This document shows positions 49,631 through 59,700 of a stretch of DNA of 64,000 bases, one piece after another. Source of the stretch: Mycobacterium sp. 852002-51057_SCH5723018 (lineage in GTDB: Bacteria > Actinomycetota > Actinomycetes > Mycobacteriales > Mycobacteriaceae); contig NZ_LZIR01000111.1 of the NCBI RefSeq assembly GCF_001667035.1, positions 62,001 to 126,000 on the forward strand. The letters run 5' to 3'. Every line of letters starts with the position of its first letter. Position 1 is the first letter of the stretch. The notes below the pieces were generated by a model. The model made no database searches, was not told where the DNA came from, and was given only the letters and a program-made list of their open reading frames with translations. Made by a program: the position numbers and the translations under genes.

Positions 49631-50329
49631 ATGCCGACGGTGACTTGGGCACGCGTGGATCCGGCGCGCCGGGCGGCCGTTATCGAGGCCGCCGAAGCCG
49701 AATTCGGCGCACACGGGTTTTCCCGGGGCAGCCTGAACGTCATCGCACGCAAGGCCGGAGTCGCCAAGGGCAGCCTGTTCCAGTACTTCGCGGACAAGCG
49801 TGACCTCTATGCGTTCATCGCCGACATCGGCAGCCAGCGGGTGCGCGCCTACATGGAGGACCTGATCCGCGAGCTCGACCCGAGCCGGCCGTTCTTCGAA
49901 TTCCTCACCGAGCTGCTCGACGGCTGGGTCGCCTATTACGCCGAACATCCGCGCGAACGCGCGCTGCACGCCGCGGCGACGCTGGAGGTCGACACCGAGG
50001 CCCGCGTCAGCGTGCGCAACGTCATTCACCGGCACTACCTGGAGGTGCTGCGACCGCTGGTGCACGCCGCGCAAACCCGCGGTGACCTGCGCCCCGACGC
50101 CGACACCGACGTCTTGCTGTCGCTGCTGCTGATGATCTTCCCGCACCTCGCCCTGGCTCCCTACATGCGCGGCCTGGACCCCGTCCTCGGGCTCGACGAC
50201 CCCACACCGGAGCAGCCGGCGCTGGCCGTGCGGCGCCTCGTCGCCGCGCTGGCCGCCGCCTTCTCGGCGGATGCGCCCGGCTACCCAGCCGTCAACTCAG
50301 CCCCGAAACGATCCGAGGAGGTCACATGA
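49631..50329 (+). CDS. TetR-family regulator of the R2lox operon (Rv0232-type)
   Basis: A 232-residue TetR protein; the helix-turn-helix is [31 protein letters not shown] (residues about 34-64), the remainder a TetR C-terminal ligand domain. It corresponds to Rv0232 (229 residues) by position between fadE4 and nrdB. The ATGA overlap with nrdB makes a two-gene operon, and a perfect palindrome over the promoter indicates autoregulation. The inducer is unknown. Confidence 0.92.
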   Translation: MPTVTWARVDPARRAAVIEAAEAEFGAHGFSRGSLNVIARKAGVAKGSLFQYFADKRDLYAFIADIGSQRVRAYMEDLIRELDPSRPFFEFLTELLDGWVAYYAEHPRERALHAAATLEVDTEARVSVRNVIHRHYLEVLRPLVHAAQTRGDLRPDADTDVLLSLLLMIFPHLALAPYMRGLDPVLGLDDPTPEQPALAVRRLVAALAAAFSADAPGYPAVNSAPKRSEEVT

Positions 50330-51264
50330 CGCGTATACGTTCGGGCTCGATGGTCGCGGGCGGCCTCAACTGGGACAGCCTGCCACTTCGGCTCTTTGCC
50401 GGCGGCAACGCCAAGTTCTGGGATCCGGCCGACATCGACTTCTCCCGTGACCGCGCGGACTGGGAGGCGTTGTCGGACGACGAACGCGACTACGCCACCC
50501 GGCTGTGCGCCGAGTTCATCGCGGGGGAGGAGGCGGTGACCGAGGACATCCAGCCGTTCATGTCCGCGATGCGGGTCGAGGGCCGGCTGGGCGACGAGAT
50601 GTATTTGACGCAGTTTGCGTTCGAGGAGGCCAAGCACGTCCAGGTGTTCCGCATGTGGCTCGACGCCGTCGGGGTCACCGAAGACCTGCACGCCTACCTC
50701 GACGACATCCCCACCTACCGCACCATCTTCTACGAGGAGCTGCCGGACTGCCTCAACGCGTTGTCGGTCGATCCTTCCCCGGCCGCCCAGGTCCGGGCGT
50801 CGGTGACCTACAACCACATGGTCGAAGGAATGCTGGCGCTGACCGGCTACTTCAGCTGGCACAAGATCTGCGCGGACCGCGGCATCCTGCCCGGCGTGCA
50901 GGAGCTGGTCCGGCGCATCGGGGACGACGAGCGGCGCCACATGGCGTGGGGCACCTTCACCTGCCGGCGCCACGTCGCCGCCGACGACGCCAACTGGACG
51001 GTGTTCGAGACCCGCATGAACGAGCTCATGCCGCTCGGCTTGCGCCTCATCGAAGAGGGCTTCTCCCTCTACGACCCGATGCCCTTCGGCCTGTCGGTGG
51101 ACGAGTTCATGGCCTACGCCTCCGACAAGGGGATGCGACGCTTCGGCACCATCGCCAGCGCGCGCGGGCGTCCGGTCGCCGAGATCGACCTCGACTACTC
51201 GCCGCTGCACCTCGAGGACACCTTCGCCGACGAGGACGAAAAGACGCTGGCCGGCGCCCATTGA
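50326..51264 (+). CDS. nrdB: R2-like ligand-binding oxidase (R2lox), annotated nrdB
   Basis: A 312-residue ferritin-like protein corresponding to Rv0233. It is R2lox rather than a ribonucleotide reductase R2: the Mn/Fe ligands Glu68, Glu101, His104, Glu167, Glu202 and His205 are all in place, and Val71 and Tyr162, which form the Tyr-Val ether cross-link in the M. tuberculosis protein, are at the same residue numbers. R2lox holds a Mn/Fe cofactor and a long-chain fatty-acid-like ligand, so oxidation of a lipid is likely; no partner R1 gene is nearby. The start overlaps the TetR stop (ATGA). A strong terminator hairpin follows. Confidence 0.95.
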   Translation: MTRIRSGSMVAGGLNWDSLPLRLFAGGNAKFWDPADIDFSRDRADWEALSDDERDYATRLCAEFIAGEEAVTEDIQPFMSAMRVEGRLGDEMYLTQFAFEEAKHVQVFRMWLDAVGVTEDLHAYLDDIPTYRTIFYEELPDCLNALSVDPSPAAQVRASVTYNHMVEGMLALTGYFSWHKICADRGILPGVQELVRRIGDDERRHMAWGTFTCRRHVAADDANWTVFETRMNELMPLGLRLIEEGFSLYDPMPFGLSVDEFMAYASDKGMRRFGTIASARGRPVAEIDLDYSPLHLEDTFADEDEKTLAGAH

Positions 51265-51273
51265 GCGCGCCGA

Positions 51274-51325
51274 GTGTGGGCCCTACGTAGGTGGATCGCC
51301 TCGGATTCGTCCGTAGGCCCCACAC
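51274..51325. terminator. Bidirectional terminator hairpin between nrdB and gabD1
   Basis: GTGTGGGCCCTACG (51274-51287) pairs with CGTAGGCCCCACAC (51312-51325) at 13 of 14 positions, with one C-C mismatch and a 24-base loop. It sits between two convergent stops (51264 and 51347). There is no T run, as usual in mycobacteria. Confidence 0.75.
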
Positions 51326-51346
51326 GCGGCGGTTAGCGGTAACGCG

Positions 51347-52765
51347 TCACTCGACCTTCTTGCCGCCGCCGGAATCGCCGCTCTCGGCCGAGCCCACCCA
51401 GACGGTCTTGGCGTTGCAGAACTCGCGGATCCCGAGGCCCGCGAGCTCGCGCCCGTAGCCCGATCGCTTGACGCCGCCGAACGGCAATTCGGGGTAGGAC
51501 ACGGTCATTCCGTTGATGAAGACCTGGCCGGCCTCGATGTCGTCGATGAAGCGCTGTTGCTCGGCCTCGTCGCGGGTCCAGGCGTTGGAGCCAAGGCCGA
51601 AGGTCGTGGCGTTGGCGATCTCGATGGCGTCGTCGATGTCGGCGGCGCGATAGATCGAGGCCACCGGGCCGAACACCTCTTCGGTGTAGAGGGCCATGTC
51701 CTTGGTGATGTCGGTGACCACCGTCGGCGGGTAGAACCACCCCGGCCGGTCGAGAGGCTTGCCGCCGCAGCGGATCGTCGCGCCGGCCGCGGCCGCGTCG
51801 TCGACCTGCTTGGCCACGTCGTCGCGGCCCGACTCGGTGGCCAGCGGGCCGACGTCGGTGTCCGGGTCGGTCGGGTCGCCGACCCGCAACGCCTGCGCCC
51901 GCTCGACGAACTTCTCGACGAACTCGTCGTAGATGTCGGCGTGGGCGATGAACCGTTTGGCCGCGATGCAGGACTGGCCGTTGTTCTGCACGCGGGCGGT
52001 GACCGCGGTCTTGACCGCCTCGTCCAGGTCGGCCGACGGCATCACGATGAACGGGTCGCTGCCGCCGAGCTCGAGCACCGAGGGCTTGATCTCCTCGCCC
52101 GCGATGGCTCCGACCGACTGGCCGGCCGGCTCGCTGCCGGTGAGCGTGACCGCCGCGACCCGCGGGTCGCGCAGGATCTTCTCCACGGCGCCCGAGGGAA
52201 CGAGCAGCGTCTGAAAGCAGCCCTCCGGGAAGCCGCCGCGGGCGATGACGTCGGCCAGATACAGCGCGCACTGCGGCACGTTCGACGCGTGCTTGAGGAT
52301 CCCGACGTTGCCGGCCATCAGCGCCGGCGCCGCGAATCGGACCGCCTGCCACAGCGGGAAATTCCACGGCATGACGGCCAGCACCACCCCCAGCGGCTGC
52401 CACCGGGTGTAGGCCTTCGTCGCGCCCACCTTGCCCGCGTCGGCCGGCTCGTCGGCCAGCATCTTTTCGGCGTTCTCGGCGTAGTAGCGGAATCCCTTGG
52501 CGCACTTGATCGCCTCGGCCTTCGCCGAGGCCACCGTCTTACCCATCTCCAGGGTCATCATGGCGGCGGTCTGGTCGGCCTCGGCCTCCAGCAGGTCGGC
52601 GGTGGCGTTCGCCCACTCGGCGCGCTGGGCGAAGGTGGTGGAGCGTCGGTAGTCGAGGAAGCGCTCGTGGGCGCGGGCGATGGCCGCCTCGACTTCGTCG
52701 TCGGTTGCCGGGTTGAAGGTCTGGACCGTCTCCCCGGTGGCCGGGTTGATCGTGGCGATGGGCAC
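51347..52765 (-). CDS. gabD1: Succinate-semialdehyde dehydrogenase GabD1-type
   Basis: A 472-residue NAD(P)-dependent aldehyde dehydrogenase; in M. tuberculosis the homologue (Rv0234c) oxidises succinic semialdehyde to succinate. Motifs: [34 protein letters not shown], catalytic Glu in VLELGGSDP and catalytic Cys in [12 protein letters not shown]; the C-terminal [18 protein letters not shown] is typical. An extra ~20-residue polar tail ([14 protein letters not shown]) ends the protein. GTG 52765 is the start. It is divergent, by 77 bp, from a ThDP-dependent acetolactate-synthase-like gene, a pairing that recalls the 2-oxoglutarate decarboxylase/SSADH pair of cyanobacteria. Confidence 0.92.
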   Translation of the reverse strand: MPIATINPATGETVQTFNPATDDEVEAAIARAHERFLDYRRSTTFAQRAEWANATADLLEAEADQTAAMMTLEMGKTVASAKAEAIKCAKGFRYYAENAEKMLADEPADAGKVGATKAYTRWQPLGVVLAVMPWNFPLWQAVRFAAPALMAGNVGILKHASNVPQCALYLADVIARGGFPEGCFQTLLVPSGAVEKILRDPRVAAVTLTGSEPAGQSVGAIAGEEIKPSVLELGGSDPFIVMPSADLDEAVKTAVTARVQNNGQSCIAAKRFIAHADIYDEFVEKFVERAQALRVGDPTDPDTDVGPLATESGRDDVAKQVDDAAAAGATIRCGGKPLDRPGWFYPPTVVTDITKDMALYTEEVFGPVASIYRAADIDDAIEIANATTFGLGSNAWTRDEAEQQRFIDDIEAGQVFINGMTVSYPELPFGGVKRSGYGRELAGLGIREFCNAKTVWVGSAESGDSGGGKKVE

Positions 52766-52842
52766 GCTGACATCCTTCGTTTAGTCGTTGAAACCGTCCA
52801 CTACCCAGCCTGCCACTATCGTGGCCTTCAGGGAGGTGCCGG

Positions 52843-54489
52843 ATGAGCAAAGCGGCCGAGCTGATGGTCAAGTGCCTGGAAAACGAGGGCGTCGCCGTGG
52901 TCTTCGGGCTGCCGGGGGAGGAGAACATCCGCTTCGTGCAGGCGCTGGCGTCCTCGGACATCCGCTACGTGCTCACCCGCCACGAGCAGGCCGCGGCGTT
53001 CATGGCCGAGATGTACGGGCGCGTCACCGGCCGCGCCGCGGTGGTGTCGACCACGTTGGGGCCGGGCGCGATCAACATGCAGCTCGGCGTCGCCGACGCC
53101 ACCAGCGACAGCACCCCGATGGTCGCGATCTCGGCGCAGGTCGGCCAGAACCGTCAGTTCAAGGAATCGCACCAATACGTCGACCTGGTGTCGATGTTCG
53201 CCCCGATCACCCGGTGGGCGGCGGGCATCCCCACCGCGCAGGCGATACCCGAGATGTTCCGCAAGGCCTTCAAGGTCGCCGAGGCCGAGCGTCCGGCCGC
53301 GGTCTACCTCGCCGTGCCCGAGCATATCGACGCAGACGATACGGAATACGACCTGAACCCGTTGCCGCGCAACGTTGTTCGCCCCGACGCGCCGGCGGCG
53401 CGCCAGGTGGAGCGCGCCGTCGACATCCTGCGCCAGGCGAAGCGACCGGTGGCGCTGGCCGGGCACGGCGCCGCCCGCGCCGATGCCACCAAGGCCCTGC
53501 TCCGCTTCTCCGAGCAATTCGGCATCCCGGTGGCCAACACCTTCCACGGCAAGGGCGTCATGCCCGACGACCACCCCAACAGCATCGGCACCCTCGGCTT
53601 CATGCGGCACGACTACGTCAACTTCGGCTTCGACAACGCCGACGTGGTGATCGCGATCGGCTACGAGCTGCAGGAGTTCGACCCGGTCCGGATCAACCCG
53701 CAGGCCGACAAGAAGATCATCCACATTCATCGCTTCCCGGCCGAGGTCGACGCGCACTATTCGGTGGACGTCGGCATCATCGGCGACATCAGCGCCTCGC
53801 TGGACGCGCTCACCGACGCGCTCGAGGGCCACGCCTACGAGGCCGACCCCGACGTCCCCGGCTTCGGCATGCTGGCCGAGGAATTCGAACGCGGACAACA
53901 GGATTCGCGCTACCCGCTGGCGCCCGCGCGTGTCGTCGCCGACACCCGCGCCGCGCTGGGCCGCAGCGACGTGGTGCTGGTCGACACCGGCGCCACCAAG
54001 ATGTGGATGGCGCGGCTCTATCCGACCTACGAGCGGAACACCTGCCTGATTTCAAATGGCCTGTCCACCATGGGCTTTGCACTGCCGGGCGCCCTCGGCG
54101 TCAAGCTGGCGCTCCCGGAGTGCAAGGTGCTGGCCGTCGTCGGCGACGGCGCGTTCATGATGAATTCGCAGGAGATCGAGACCGCGGTGCGGGAGCGGAT
54201 ACCGCTGGTGGTGCTGATCTGGGATGACGGCGGCTACGGCCTCATCGAATGGAAGATGGATCTCGAACTCGGCGAGCACCACTACGTGAAATTCGGCAAC
54301 CCCGACATCGTCAGCTACGCGGAAAGCTTCGGCGCCAAGGGATATCGCATCAACAGCGCCGACGAGCTGCTGCCCACGCTGCGGGCCGCGCTCGACGACG
54401 ACGGCGTCTCGCTGATCAGCTGCCCCGTCGACTACTCGGAGAACCTGCGGTTGACCGACCGGCTCGGCGAGCTGGACGAGACGCTGTAA
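52843..54489 (+). CDS. ThDP-dependent acetolactate-synthase-like enzyme
   Basis: A 548-residue thiamine-diphosphate enzyme with the three AHAS-like domains: PYR domain (residues about 4-170) with the activating Glu48 in TRHEQAAAF; central domain (about 190-330); PP domain with the ThDP/Mg motif GDGAFMMNSQEIETAVRERI to DDGGYG. No regulatory subunit gene is nearby and no FAD-binding evidence was checked. It could be a catabolic acetolactate synthase (AlsS-like), but beside gabD1 it could instead decarboxylate 2-oxoglutarate to succinic semialdehyde. ATG 52843 is the start. It is not present between gabD1 and Rv0235c in M. tuberculosis. Confidence 0.88.
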   Translation: MSKAAELMVKCLENEGVAVVFGLPGEENIRFVQALASSDIRYVLTRHEQAAAFMAEMYGRVTGRAAVVSTTLGPGAINMQLGVADATSDSTPMVAISAQVGQNRQFKESHQYVDLVSMFAPITRWAAGIPTAQAIPEMFRKAFKVAEAERPAAVYLAVPEHIDADDTEYDLNPLPRNVVRPDAPAARQVERAVDILRQAKRPVALAGHGAARADATKALLRFSEQFGIPVANTFHGKGVMPDDHPNSIGTLGFMRHDYVNFGFDNADVVIAIGYELQEFDPVRINPQADKKIIHIHRFPAEVDAHYSVDVGIIGDISASLDALTDALEGHAYEADPDVPGFGMLAEEFERGQQDSRYPLAPARVVADTRAALGRSDVVLVDTGATKMWMARLYPTYERNTCLISNGLSTMGFALPGALGVKLALPECKVLAVVGDGAFMMNSQEIETAVRERIPLVVLIWDDGGYGLIEWKMDLELGEHHYVKFGNPDIVSYAESFGAKGYRINSADELLPTLRAALDDDGVSLISCPVDYSENLRLTDRLGELDETL

Positions 54490-54505
54490 CCCGCACCCGC
54501 GCGCA

Positions 54506-54937
54506 TCATGATGAGGGTGCCTGTTTGATCTGTATCTGGTCGGTTTGCGCGTATCCCGCCGGGTGCCCGCAGGCCGGAACGATGTAGACGTGCTGGGCTG
54601 TGCCGGCAAGGGAATCCGGATCCCACGATAGGTGGGCGTTCGTGGCGTACTGGGCGTAACTGCCGTCCGCGCAATTCACGTTGTTGAGCGTGTCCATCAC
54701 CCATTGACCATCGACCAACCGCGCCTGGCCGCCCCCGGCCCCGGCCTTGATATACACGCATCCGTCACCGCACGAACTGACCGTCCAATTGGTCGTGAAG
54801 GTCGCGCCGGCAGGGGTGGTCGCGGTCTCGACGTAACTGCCGTTCATGGTCGGTGTGTCGGCCCACGCTGTGCCGGCTGCCCCCGCAGCTAGACCGGCGA
54901 ACACAGCAGTGGCGGCGAAGCCCCGTGCGATAGCCAT
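54506..54937 (-). CDS. Small secreted protein of unknown function
   Basis: A 143-residue protein with a clear signal peptide (MAIARGFAATAVFAGLAAGAAG, cleavage likely after AWA before DTPTMNG). The mature part of ~117 residues has four cysteines (SSCGDGC, NVNCADG, PACGHP), likely two disulfides, and a beta-rich look (GSYVETATTPAGATFTTNWTV, ARLVDGQWVMD). It resembles small exported mycobacterial proteins of unknown function that share a TTNWTVSSCG-like core. ATG 54937 has AAGGAA upstream; the frame extends to 54979. It is transcribed alone; the convergent ThDP gene stops 16 bp away. Confidence 0.85.
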   Translation of the reverse strand: MAIARGFAATAVFAGLAAGAAGTAWADTPTMNGSYVETATTPAGATFTTNWTVSSCGDGCVYIKAGAGGGQARLVDGQWVMDTLNNVNCADGSYAQYATNAHLSWDPDSLAGTAQHVYIVPACGHPAGYAQTDQIQIKQAPSS

Positions 54938-55029
54938 GCTCTCGTTCCTTTCAGGTGCTCGGTTGTGATGGTCTATCACAGGTTGAGACTCACGGCGATT
55001 CGAAGAACTTCACTGCCTCGCCCAGGCCG

Positions 55030-55240
55030 GTGTCAGGGCGTCGCTGATCTGCTGCCCTGCCCGACGCTGAGCATGACGGTGACCATCCTGCGAGGCGGGA
55101 CTGCGAAGAACTTCGTGGCGATTGGACGCGTTTTGAAACTCACGAGTGCCAGTGCCGTTCTCGGGGCGGACCTCGACGATGACGCGGGCCGCCGAATCGC
55201 CACGGTGACGTTGGTATCGCAGCTCATCCGACATCACCAG
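55030..55240 (+). pseudogene. Relic of a hotdog-fold thioesterase gene (C-terminal half)
   Basis: A plus-strand frame reads QGVADLLPCPTLSMTVTIL, then RGGTAKNFVAIGRVLKLTS and ADLDDDAGRRIATVTLVSQ, which is the second half of a PaaI/4HBT-type acyl-CoA thioesterase (the GRVL and GRRIATV strands are typical). There is no N-terminal half and no proper start; the frame then runs on into antisense of the next gene. I interpret it as a decayed gene whose 5' part was lost upstream at about 55030. Confidence 0.55.
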
Positions 55241-55260
55241 GCTCGCCTGACCGGCCGCCC

Positions 55261-56709
55261 TCAACCGGCGGGTGCCCTCGTCGCTTTCTCGAGCGCCACC
55301 GGCCGGACGTATCCACCGATGAGGGCGCGATGCCACCACTGCCGCTCGCTTCGCAGCTCGGCGAACGTGGTGAACCGGTACTCGTACAGCTGCGCGCGCA
55401 CATACCGCGGCGGCGAATCCGGAAACGGGTTGTGCCGCAACAGGCGCAGCGTCGGTCGGTCGTTGCGCAGCAGCCGCTGCAGCAGCGGCGTCAGCCACGC
55501 CTGCGCGTAGCCCGGCGAGATGGCGGCGAACCACATCAGCCAGTCCAGCCGCAGGTGATACGGCGCCCATTGGCGGGGTAGCCGGCGCACGTCGCCGGGC
55601 TTGCCCTTGAATCCGTATTCCTTCCAGACGGTCTGCGGCGTGAGGCGCTCTTCGTCGGTGCCCTCGATCACCACCTCGCGGCGCTCGCGGCCGATGCTGC
55701 CGAATGCGCCGTAGGTGTTCACCAGATGGAATGGGTTGAAGGACATGTTCATTCGCTGGCGCGGGGACAGCATGTTGCGCACCGGCCAGTAGCTCATGAA
55801 CAGCACCGCGCCGGCGAGCGCGATCACCAGGCCCGCGAACCACAGCGGCGGCGCGTCCCAGGCGGGGTGCACCGGTAGCCGGATCAGCGCCGCTATCGAC
55901 GCGTCGTCGATGGCGCTGAACGCCAGGACGATCGTCACCCAATTGAGCCAGGCGAAGTTGCCCGAGGCCACCAGCCACAGCTGGGTGACCACGACGATCC
56001 CGGCGGCGACGCTGGCCACCGGCTGCGGCGCGAACAACCCGAACGGCACGATCAGTTGGGCGAAATGGTTCCCCGCCACCTCGACGCGGTGCAGCGGCCT
56101 CGGCAGGTGATGGAAGAACCAGCTCAACGGCCCGGGCATGGGCTGGGTCTCGTGGTGGTAGTACAGACAGGTCAGGTCGCGCCAGCACGGGTCGCCGCGC
56201 AGTTTGATCAGCCCGGCGCCGAACTCGACGCGGAACAGCAGCAACCGCGCCATCCAGAGCGTCAGCAGCGGGGGCGCCACCCGGTCATTGCCGAGGAAGA
56301 TCATCAAGAAGCCGGCCTCCAGGAGCAGCGACTCCCAGCCGAACCCGTACCAAACCTGTCCCACGTTGACGATCGACAGGTACAGCACCCACAGCGTCAG
56401 CCACATCAGCATCGAGGCCCACAGCGGCGCCAGATCGGCGGCGCCGGCGACGATGGCCGCCGACACCGCCGCGCCCAGCCAGGAGGCCCCCGCGAATAGC
56501 CGGTCGGAATAGCGAAGATGAAACAGGCTCGGCGTCCGCCAAAACGACTGCCTGGCCAAAAACCGTAGCACCGGCAGCATTCCGTGCTCCCCGATGAGCG
56601 CCCGGAACTGCAGCGCGGCCGCGACGAACGCGAGCACGTAGATGGCCGCGACGCCGCGCTCCAGCACCAGCCTGCCCAGCCAGTATTCGGGCGCCGAAAA
56701 CCATCCCAT
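55261..56709 (-). CDS. Lipase maturation factor family membrane protein (Rv0235c-type)
   Basis: A 482-residue membrane protein, the same length as Rv0235c. About ten helices in the first 330 residues, with GFGWESLLLEAGFLMIFLGND and FRVEFGAGLIKLRGDPCWRDLTCLYYHHETQPMPGPLSW, the signature of LMF1-like proteins, then a soluble C-terminal part with YGAFGSIGRERREVVIEGT and DWLMWFAA. Vertebrate LMF1 helps fold lipases in the ER; the bacterial role is unknown. ATG 56709 (MGWFSAPEYW) is preferred to the frame start 56739. It lies downstream of aftD, 85 bp apart on the same strand. Confidence 0.88.
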   Translation of the reverse strand: MGWFSAPEYWLGRLVLERGVAAIYVLAFVAAALQFRALIGEHGMLPVLRFLARQSFWRTPSLFHLRYSDRLFAGASWLGAAVSAAIVAGAADLAPLWASMLMWLTLWVLYLSIVNVGQVWYGFGWESLLLEAGFLMIFLGNDRVAPPLLTLWMARLLLFRVEFGAGLIKLRGDPCWRDLTCLYYHHETQPMPGPLSWFFHHLPRPLHRVEVAGNHFAQLIVPFGLFAPQPVASVAAGIVVVTQLWLVASGNFAWLNWVTIVLAFSAIDDASIAALIRLPVHPAWDAPPLWFAGLVIALAGAVLFMSYWPVRNMLSPRQRMNMSFNPFHLVNTYGAFGSIGRERREVVIEGTDEERLTPQTVWKEYGFKGKPGDVRRLPRQWAPYHLRLDWLMWFAAISPGYAQAWLTPLLQRLLRNDRPTLRLLRHNPFPDSPPRYVRAQLYEYRFTTFAELRSERQWWHRALIGGYVRPVALEKATRAPAG

Positions 56710-56794
56710 GGCGGTAACTCCTCGGGCGGTGGCGATCACACCGAGCCGTATATCCAGTCAAGCAGCAGGAGAACCGGTAGCCAACACCCGGAGG

Positions 56795-59700
56795 TCATTC
56801 GTCGGCGGCCGCGCGGCTCCCGGGGGACACCGTAACAAGCGACGCGGCGAGAACGGCGAGCGAAATCAGCGCCAGCAGTTGCACATTCGCCGAATGCCCG
56901 GCGTAACCGTCGACCGACCGCCAGGGATGGCGCGACAGCGCCGCCCCGGCCAGGATCAGCCCCCCAGCGCTCAGAGCGACGGTCGCGCCGTCGCGCCACC
57001 GTTGGCGGTGGCGCAACAAGTACCGCAGGCCCAGGGCGGCCCCGACCACCGCCACCCCCACCGCGCCCGCGATGACCGCCCCGGCGGCCAGGACCGCGAC
57101 CGCCGCCCAGGCTCCCGATGGCCACGGTTGTGCGGGCGGGTCGTCGCTGCGCCCTCGCCGGGTGCGCCATAACGCCAGCGCGGCCAACAGCGGCAGCAGC
57201 GCCAGTCCCACGGCCAGCCCCGCGCGGTACAGCGTGTTGGAGGCGAAGGTCAGCGTGATGATGCCAGGGTCGCCCGCCGGCACCACCCAGCCCTGCTGCC
57301 AGCCGTTGACGGCGACCGGCGTCAGCCGGGTCCCGTTGCTGGTGCGCGCCACCCAGCCCGGGTTGATGCTTTCGGGGATGACCAGCACCCGGGAGGCGGC
57401 AGAGGCGGGGGCCCGCACCTCGCGCCGGCTCGGACCCCACGCGCCGGTAGTGGCGGGAGTCACGAAGGTGCCGGTAGCGCCGGGTACTTCGGCGGACCCG
57501 GGGGTCCAGAGCTGGGCCCCGTCCACGACGAACTGGGCGCCGGGGCTGATCAACAGCTCCTGTTGGCCCGCGGGCAGCGCGATCGGGTCGCGTTCACACG
57601 GCAGCGCGGCCACCGGTCCGCCATCCAGCAGGGCACCCGCGGTGGTGTGGATCGAGGTGTGCACGAACCTGCCGGCGACGGCGATGACCGGTCCCCCATC
57701 GCAGCCGACGGTGATCTCCCGGGACCGGTTGCGCGGGGCGTCGGCGGGCGCGATGGCGCCGCCGTCGGTGCCCAGCACCGCCACCTCGGCCAGCCCCGGC
57801 GGCTTGAGCTGGTCGAATCCCAAAGCGTTGCGGTCGATGACGTCTTGCCAGTCGAGCAGGCTGATGCTGACGGTGTCGGTCACCCTGGGTTGCAGAGACA
57901 GGGTCTGTGGTTCGCCCGGCTCGAGTTCCCGGACCTGGGGGCCGTCACCGAGGTTGACGGCCACCACCGTCGGGTGCGCCGGCAACTCGGACCGGCTGGG
58001 GACCAGGCGCAGCCCGGCGACCTCGGTGGGCCGCGGCAGGGTGACGGTCAGCGTCGGCGGCGACTTGTGCTGCACCACGCGCTGCGGCGCCGTCCAGGCG
58101 GTGGCGGGGTCGCCGTCGGTGGCCGCATATGTCGATCCGAGTACGTCCACCACGTCCGAATCGCCTTGGGCCCGAGTGGTATTGGGCTCGGTGATCAGGT
58201 CGGCCAGCTTGGGGCCCTGCCGCGGCCGCACCCACAGCGTCGGGGTCACCGACACCGGGTCCGCGACGGTCAGGGTGCGGCTGAAGTTCACCGGCTCCTC
58301 CGGCGCCAGCGCCATCGACGCCGCGCAGCGCACGCCGTCGGGCCCCTGGGCGCAGCCCGGCCTGCCGAGCAGTTCGGATCCCAGATCCCACCCCGCGATC
58401 GCCGAGCCGGGCGGCGGCCCGGGCACCTGCACCGTGTGCCGCAGCGCCACCGGATGGGCGAATCCGGACGCGTCGTATTGGGTGATCGAGAGGTCGGTGA
58501 TGCCGAACTGCACACCGGCCGACCCGTCGTCGGTGCCTGCGGCGGTGATGCGCACCCAGGGGGTTTCGCCGTAGGGCAACGCCGCGGCCACTGGCTTGCC
58601 GGGCTCGTCGAACCGCACCGTGGTGCTTCCGGTGGCGGTCTCGATCAGGATGCGGCGCACCTGGGCGCCGACCGTTGTGGCGCTGGGGGTGAGCGTGATC
58701 GCGCCATTGGTCAGCGGGTGGTCGAAATCCACCTGCAGCCATTGGCCCACGGCCGCCTGCAGCGCGTTGGAAACCCAGGCGGTGGCCGAGTCGCCGTCGA
58801 TCGCGGCGGCGGGGTTGGTCGCCGGCGCGACGTCGGGCATCGCGGTGGAATCCGACGACGAGCTCGACACGGTGATCCGGCCCCCTGTCCAGGCGCCGTA
58901 CACGGTATCGGCGCCCGGGGCCGGATAGTCGGGCACCCGGTTGTAGGTGTGCCGGGCATCCCCTGGCGCACGGATCGCCGACGAATGTTGGTCGACGCGG
59001 CCGTAGTCGATCTCGCGGGCCACCGGGGAGTCGGTGACGGTCACCCCGGCGCCCGGGGGCAGGCCGGCCCCGCGGGCATCCGGGGTCATCAGCACCGGCC
59101 CCAACGGCGGGTGGCCCAGCAGCCGCCGCCGCTCGTCGAGGCGCAGCAGCCCCTCCGGTCCGCCGTCGACCCGGGCCAGCCGCTCGGCGTCGACGAGGTA
59201 AGGGCCGCCGGGATCGCCCTGCACGGCGACGCGGTAGATCTCCACCGCCGGGTAGCGGGGGCGAAGCCCGCTGTCGGCGACGAAGCCCGCCAGCGTGCCG
59301 GGCCCGACCGGTGCGCCGAACTGGGCCACCTTCTGCAGTCCCGGCGAGCCGTCGATGGCGCGGTGCACCAGGATGGGCCGCGCCGAGCGCGAGTTCTCCG
59401 GGTCCAGGTCGTTGCGCAGCACCAAGTACGAAATACCTTGGCGGGCAAGGGTATCGGCCAGGCCGGCCGAGGGGCGTCCGGCGGCGAACAGGCGTTGCAC
59501 CGAGTCCAGCGCCCGGATGGTCTGCGGCGGGGTCAACGGGATGGAGTCGCGGACCCCCCAGGGGCTGTCGCCGAGCACCTGCAGCGGCTCGTCGTGGCTG
59601 TTGCCCCACACCTGGGTGGCGAACGGCGCGCCCGGGACCACCAGCACGCGCCCGGGCGCCGGCGTGCCCTTGTTGTGTTCGCTGAGCCAATTGGCGGCGT

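Noticed and set aside
54506-54937. PE/PPE or ESX-substrate identity for the small secreted protein
   Set aside because: It has a classical Sec signal peptide and cysteines, and lacks WxG and YxxxD/E motifs.
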